In this document: positions 61,331 through 64,000 of the stretch, piece by piece
Position numbering within the stretch: position 1 is the first letter of the stretch
Layout of the letters: each line of letters opens with the position of its first letter
Made by a program: the position numbers and the translations under genes
Assembly: GCA_027021385.1 (NCBI GenBank)
Contig: JALUUL010000046.1
Coordinates: forward strand, 59,838-123,837
DNA length: 64,000 nucleotides
Direction of reading: 5' to 3'
Origin: Planctomycetota bacterium
GTDB lineage: Bacteria > Planctomycetota > UBA1135 > GCA-002748355
The notes under the pieces: generated by a model
What the model saw: only the letters and a program-made list of their open reading frames with translations
Database searches by the model: none
Told to the model about the DNA's origin: nothing

Positions 61331-62539
61331 ATGCGCGCGAATCCGGGAGGGATGATCGCCCCGGCCGAGGTCGTCGGACGGGACCGCTTGATCGCCGAAC
61401 TCTGGAGGGTCCTCGAACAGCGGAGCCTCGTTCTCGACGCCGAGCGCCGGATCGGCAAGACCTGCATGATCCGGAAGATGACCGCGGAACCGCCCCCCGG
61501 CGTCGTCGCGGTCTACCGCGACCTCGAGGGGATGAGGACCCCGCAGGAGTTCGCCGAATCCGTCGTGCGCGACGGCCTGAACCATCTCGGCCGCATCGGG
61601 CGCACCGCCTGGAAGCTGAAACGATGGGCCGGGAAGCTCGGGGGCGCCGAGCTGAAGGGCAAGTTCAAGCTCCCCGAGGACCTCGGCCCGCACTGGAAGG
61701 CTCTCCTCGAGGAGTTCTGCTCCGCGCTCTGCGAGGGGCGGGAGGAGCGCGTCCTGTTCTTCTGGGACGAGGTCCCGCTGATGCTCCAGAATTTCATGCG
61801 GCGCGACGGCGGGGCGGAGGCGATGGAGCTGCTCGATCTCCTGCGCTCCCTCCGGCAGACGACCCCCAATCTCAGGATGGTCTTCACCGGTTCGATCGGG
61901 ATCGCGAACCTGATCGACCGCCTGCACGAGACCGGCCATCCCGGGGACCCGACGAACGACATGGCCCAGGTCGACGTGCCGCCCCTCGCCCACGTCCACG
62001 CGGTCCGCCTCGCCCACGCGCTCTTCCTCGGCGAGGGCCTGCTCCCCGAGGGGAGCCCCCCCGACGCGGCCTGCGAACTCCTGGCGGCCGAAACGGACGG
62101 CGTCCCCTACTACATCCACCACCTCGTCGACCGCCTCGCGATCGAGAAGGAACGCCCGACGACCGCCCGCATCCGCGCGCTGATCGAGCGGGCTCTCCGC
62201 GACCCCGCCGACCCCTGGCACCTCGCCCACTTCCGGGAACGCCTGCTTCCCTCCTACGGGCCGGCCCGGGGGCCGCTCGCGCGCCGCGTCCTCGACCTCC
62301 TCGCCTTCGAGGACGACCTCTGCGGGTTCGCGCGGCTCGCGAACCTCCTCGCGGGGACCGGCGCGCCGGTGCCCGCCGACGATCTCCGCCCGATGCTGCG
62401 CGCCCTGACGCGCGACCACTACCTGATCCGCGAGGAAGGCTGGCGCTTCCGCTTCCCGCTCGTGCAGCGATGGTGGCGGCGCCGGCTCGAGGGCCTGGAG
62501 TCGCCGCGTCCGGCCGCGACCCGGGAGGACGGCGCGTGA
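61331..62539 (+). CDS. P-loop ATPase, archaeal-ATPase/STAND-like
   Basis: VVGRDRLIAELWRVLEQRSLVLDAERRIGKTCMIRKM (variant Walker A), RVLFFWDEVPLML (Walker B), MVFTGSIGIANLI, C-terminal helical region. Confidence 0.8.
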   Translation: MRANPGGMIAPAEVVGRDRLIAELWRVLEQRSLVLDAERRIGKTCMIRKMTAEPPPGVVAVYRDLEGMRTPQEFAESVVRDGLNHLGRIGRTAWKLKRWAGKLGGAELKGKFKLPEDLGPHWKALLEEFCSALCEGREERVLFFWDEVPLMLQNFMRRDGGAEAMELLDLLRSLRQTTPNLRMVFTGSIGIANLIDRLHETGHPGDPTNDMAQVDVPPLAHVHAVRLAHALFLGEGLLPEGSPPDAACELLAAETDGVPYYIHHLVDRLAIEKERPTTARIRALIERALRDPADPWHLAHFRERLLPSYGPARGPLARRVLDLLAFEDDLCGFARLANLLAGTGAPVPADDLRPMLRALTRDHYLIREEGWRFRFPLVQRWWRRRLEGLESPRPAATREDGA

Positions 62540-63585
62540 CGGCGGCGCGATCCCTCCCCTTCGTCCACGATCCGGCGCGGACCGACGGCCGCCTGCTGGA
62601 GCGGCTCTCCCTGTTCCCCGACGGGCTCCTCGACCGCCTCCGGGCCCGCCTCGAGGAAGGCGCGGGCGGAGGCGCGCTTCCGCGGGACCTGATCGCCGCC
62701 CCCGGAGGCCGGGGCAAGAGCCACCTCTGCGCCCGCCTCGCCCTCCGGCCGGCGGACCTCCCCTGTCCGGCGCGACGTCCCCGGCTCTCCCCGAGGGCGG
62801 AGCACGACTTCGATCGCTTCGAGTCCGAAGTCCTCGCGGGGCTCGAGCCCCCCGTCCTCCTGGTCCTCGACGATCTCGACCTCCTCCTCGCGCGCTGGGG
62901 GGCCCGAGGCCGGAAGGCCTTCCGCGCGGTCCTCCAGGGACTCCCCGCGCTCGGCGTCCTCGCGACGACCCGCCCGAGGGTCGGAGGCCCGGGTCTCCCC
63001 TCCTTCTTCGCCGACCGGGGCGAGGCCTTTTTCGGTTTCTTCCGGGTCGAGGTCCTCGAGGACCCGAGCCCCGAGGCCTTCGTCGACTGGTTCCTCGAGG
63101 CCTTCCGCGTCTCGGCCCCCGGCCCGGCGACGGCCCGGACCCGCGCCCTCGAGGCCTGGCTGGCCGTCGGCTCGGGGAGGGACCTCCTTCGCGAGACCTA
63201 CGCCGCCCGGGGAGCGGACCTCCGCTTCCACCTCCTCCTGGCCCGCCATCTACCCCTCGTCTGCGGGGGAGCGAGACACGGGGACCTGCGCGCCGCCTTC
63301 CTCGAGGCCCTCGCCCAGGCCGAGGACCTCTGCGGCCCCCTCCGGACCCTGGAGCGGGCCGACCTCTCCCCGCAGCAAGGCCTGATCCTCCGCATCCTCG
63401 AGACCTCCCCCGAGGCCCTGACGGTCACCCGCATCGCCGAACTCGCCGGGGTCACGCACCAGACGGCCTCGTCCCAGCTCCGCATCCTCCGGCAGCAGGG
63501 TTTCGCGACCGCGGCGCGGAAGGGGCGCCATTCCTACTACTCCACGAACAGGGCCTCCAGGGGAGTCCCCGCATCCCGAGGGTGA
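62536..63585 (+). CDS. P-loop ATPase with C-terminal winged-helix domain
   Basis: GTG start overlapping upstream TGA; LIAAPGGRGKSHLCARLAL, PVLLVLDDLDLLLARW, C-terminal ILRILETSPEALTVTRIAELAGVTHQTASSQLRILRQQGFATAARKGRHSYY. Confidence 0.78.
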   Translation: MTAARSLPFVHDPARTDGRLLERLSLFPDGLLDRLRARLEEGAGGGALPRDLIAAPGGRGKSHLCARLALRPADLPCPARRPRLSPRAEHDFDRFESEVLAGLEPPVLLVLDDLDLLLARWGARGRKAFRAVLQGLPALGVLATTRPRVGGPGLPSFFADRGEAFFGFFRVEVLEDPSPEAFVDWFLEAFRVSAPGPATARTRALEAWLAVGSGRDLLRETYAARGADLRFHLLLARHLPLVCGGARHGDLRAAFLEALAQAEDLCGPLRTLERADLSPQQGLILRILETSPEALTVTRIAELAGVTHQTASSQLRILRQQGFATAARKGRHSYYSTNRASRGVPASRG

Positions 63586-63588
63586 ACG

Positions 63589-63801
63589 ATGGACGACTCG
63601 ACCTTTCTCCTCCTCACCCTCCTCTGGTCCTCGATCGGGACGGGCTACTTCATCTACGGCAAGAAGCAACGCCGCGCCCCCGCCCTCCTCGCCGGCGTCG
63701 CCCTCTGCCTCTTTCCCTACTTCCTCACGAATCCCTGGGCCAACCTCGGCGTCGGCCTCCTCCTGACCGCCGCCCCCTTCGCCCTCGCCTCGATCCTCTG
63801 A
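63589..63801 (+). CDS. Small membrane protein (70 aa), unknown function
   Basis: Two hydrophobic segments; starts 4 nt after previous stop. Confidence 0.6.
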   Translation: MDDSTFLLLTLLWSSIGTGYFIYGKKQRRAPALLAGVALCLFPYFLTNPWANLGVGLLLTAAPFALASIL

Positions 63802-64000
63802 ACCCCCGAAGCCCGGAAGGCCCGCGGCCCGCCCCCCGGACCCGGCCAGGAATCCCCCCCGAGAACCGGGAGAACCCTGCAGCCAGAAACCGTTAAAAGT
63901 CTCGGCTCTTCAGGGTTTCCGGTGGGGACGGGCTGATACGGGGAGCATGTCCAACCCTCCTTTGTGGAAATAGATGGCATGGATGAATCGGTCGAGATTG

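Noticed and set aside
63880-64000. Lower-GC right edge with a possible minus-strand C-terminus (NLDRFIHAIYFHKGGLDMLPVSARPHRKP) suggesting a mobile element
   Set aside because: Only about 100 bp visible, three frames are equally ambiguous, and no terminal repeats are seen.

Overview
High-GC bacterial chromosome segment of ordinary gene density. The ELWxxDGT-repeat proteins, VIT/VWA and FHA proteins, and many secreted proteins with lineage-style C-termini suggest a planctomycete-like organism (inference only). About 50 CDS are supported on both strands. No rRNA, tRNA, CRISPR array or complete mobile element was recognised. Recognisable genes: K+-dependent-type membrane pyrophosphatase (hppA), rsfS, DUF255/thioredoxin protein, stand-alone Clp-N protein, nadA, rpiA, feoB-feoA (divergent FeoB motifs), CDF transporter, murJ, polyglycine-hydrolase-like serine hydrolase, M14 carboxypeptidase, citrate synthase-like, ApaH-like phosphatase, sigma-54 regulator with FHA-like N-terminus, short-N-lobe protein kinase, recN, rsmD, dapA, Crp/Fnr regulator, clpB, and two ELWxxDGT proteins. 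Most interesting: (1) a recurring C-terminal module of about 110-130 aa on up to five unrelated secreted proteins; (2) an in-frame TAG splitting an otherwise continuous ELWxxDGT gene; (3) a two-gene ATPase / ATPase-wHTH module preceded by an AT-rich ACGTAYGT operator-like array; (4) a gluzincin-like protein that has lost the HExxH glutamate; (5) a terminator-like hairpin in the leader of a DUF2892 gene next to a Crp/Fnr gene; (6) a recurrent GG-TACAAT promoter-like motif. All calls come from reading the sequence and supplied ORFs; no database search was run.
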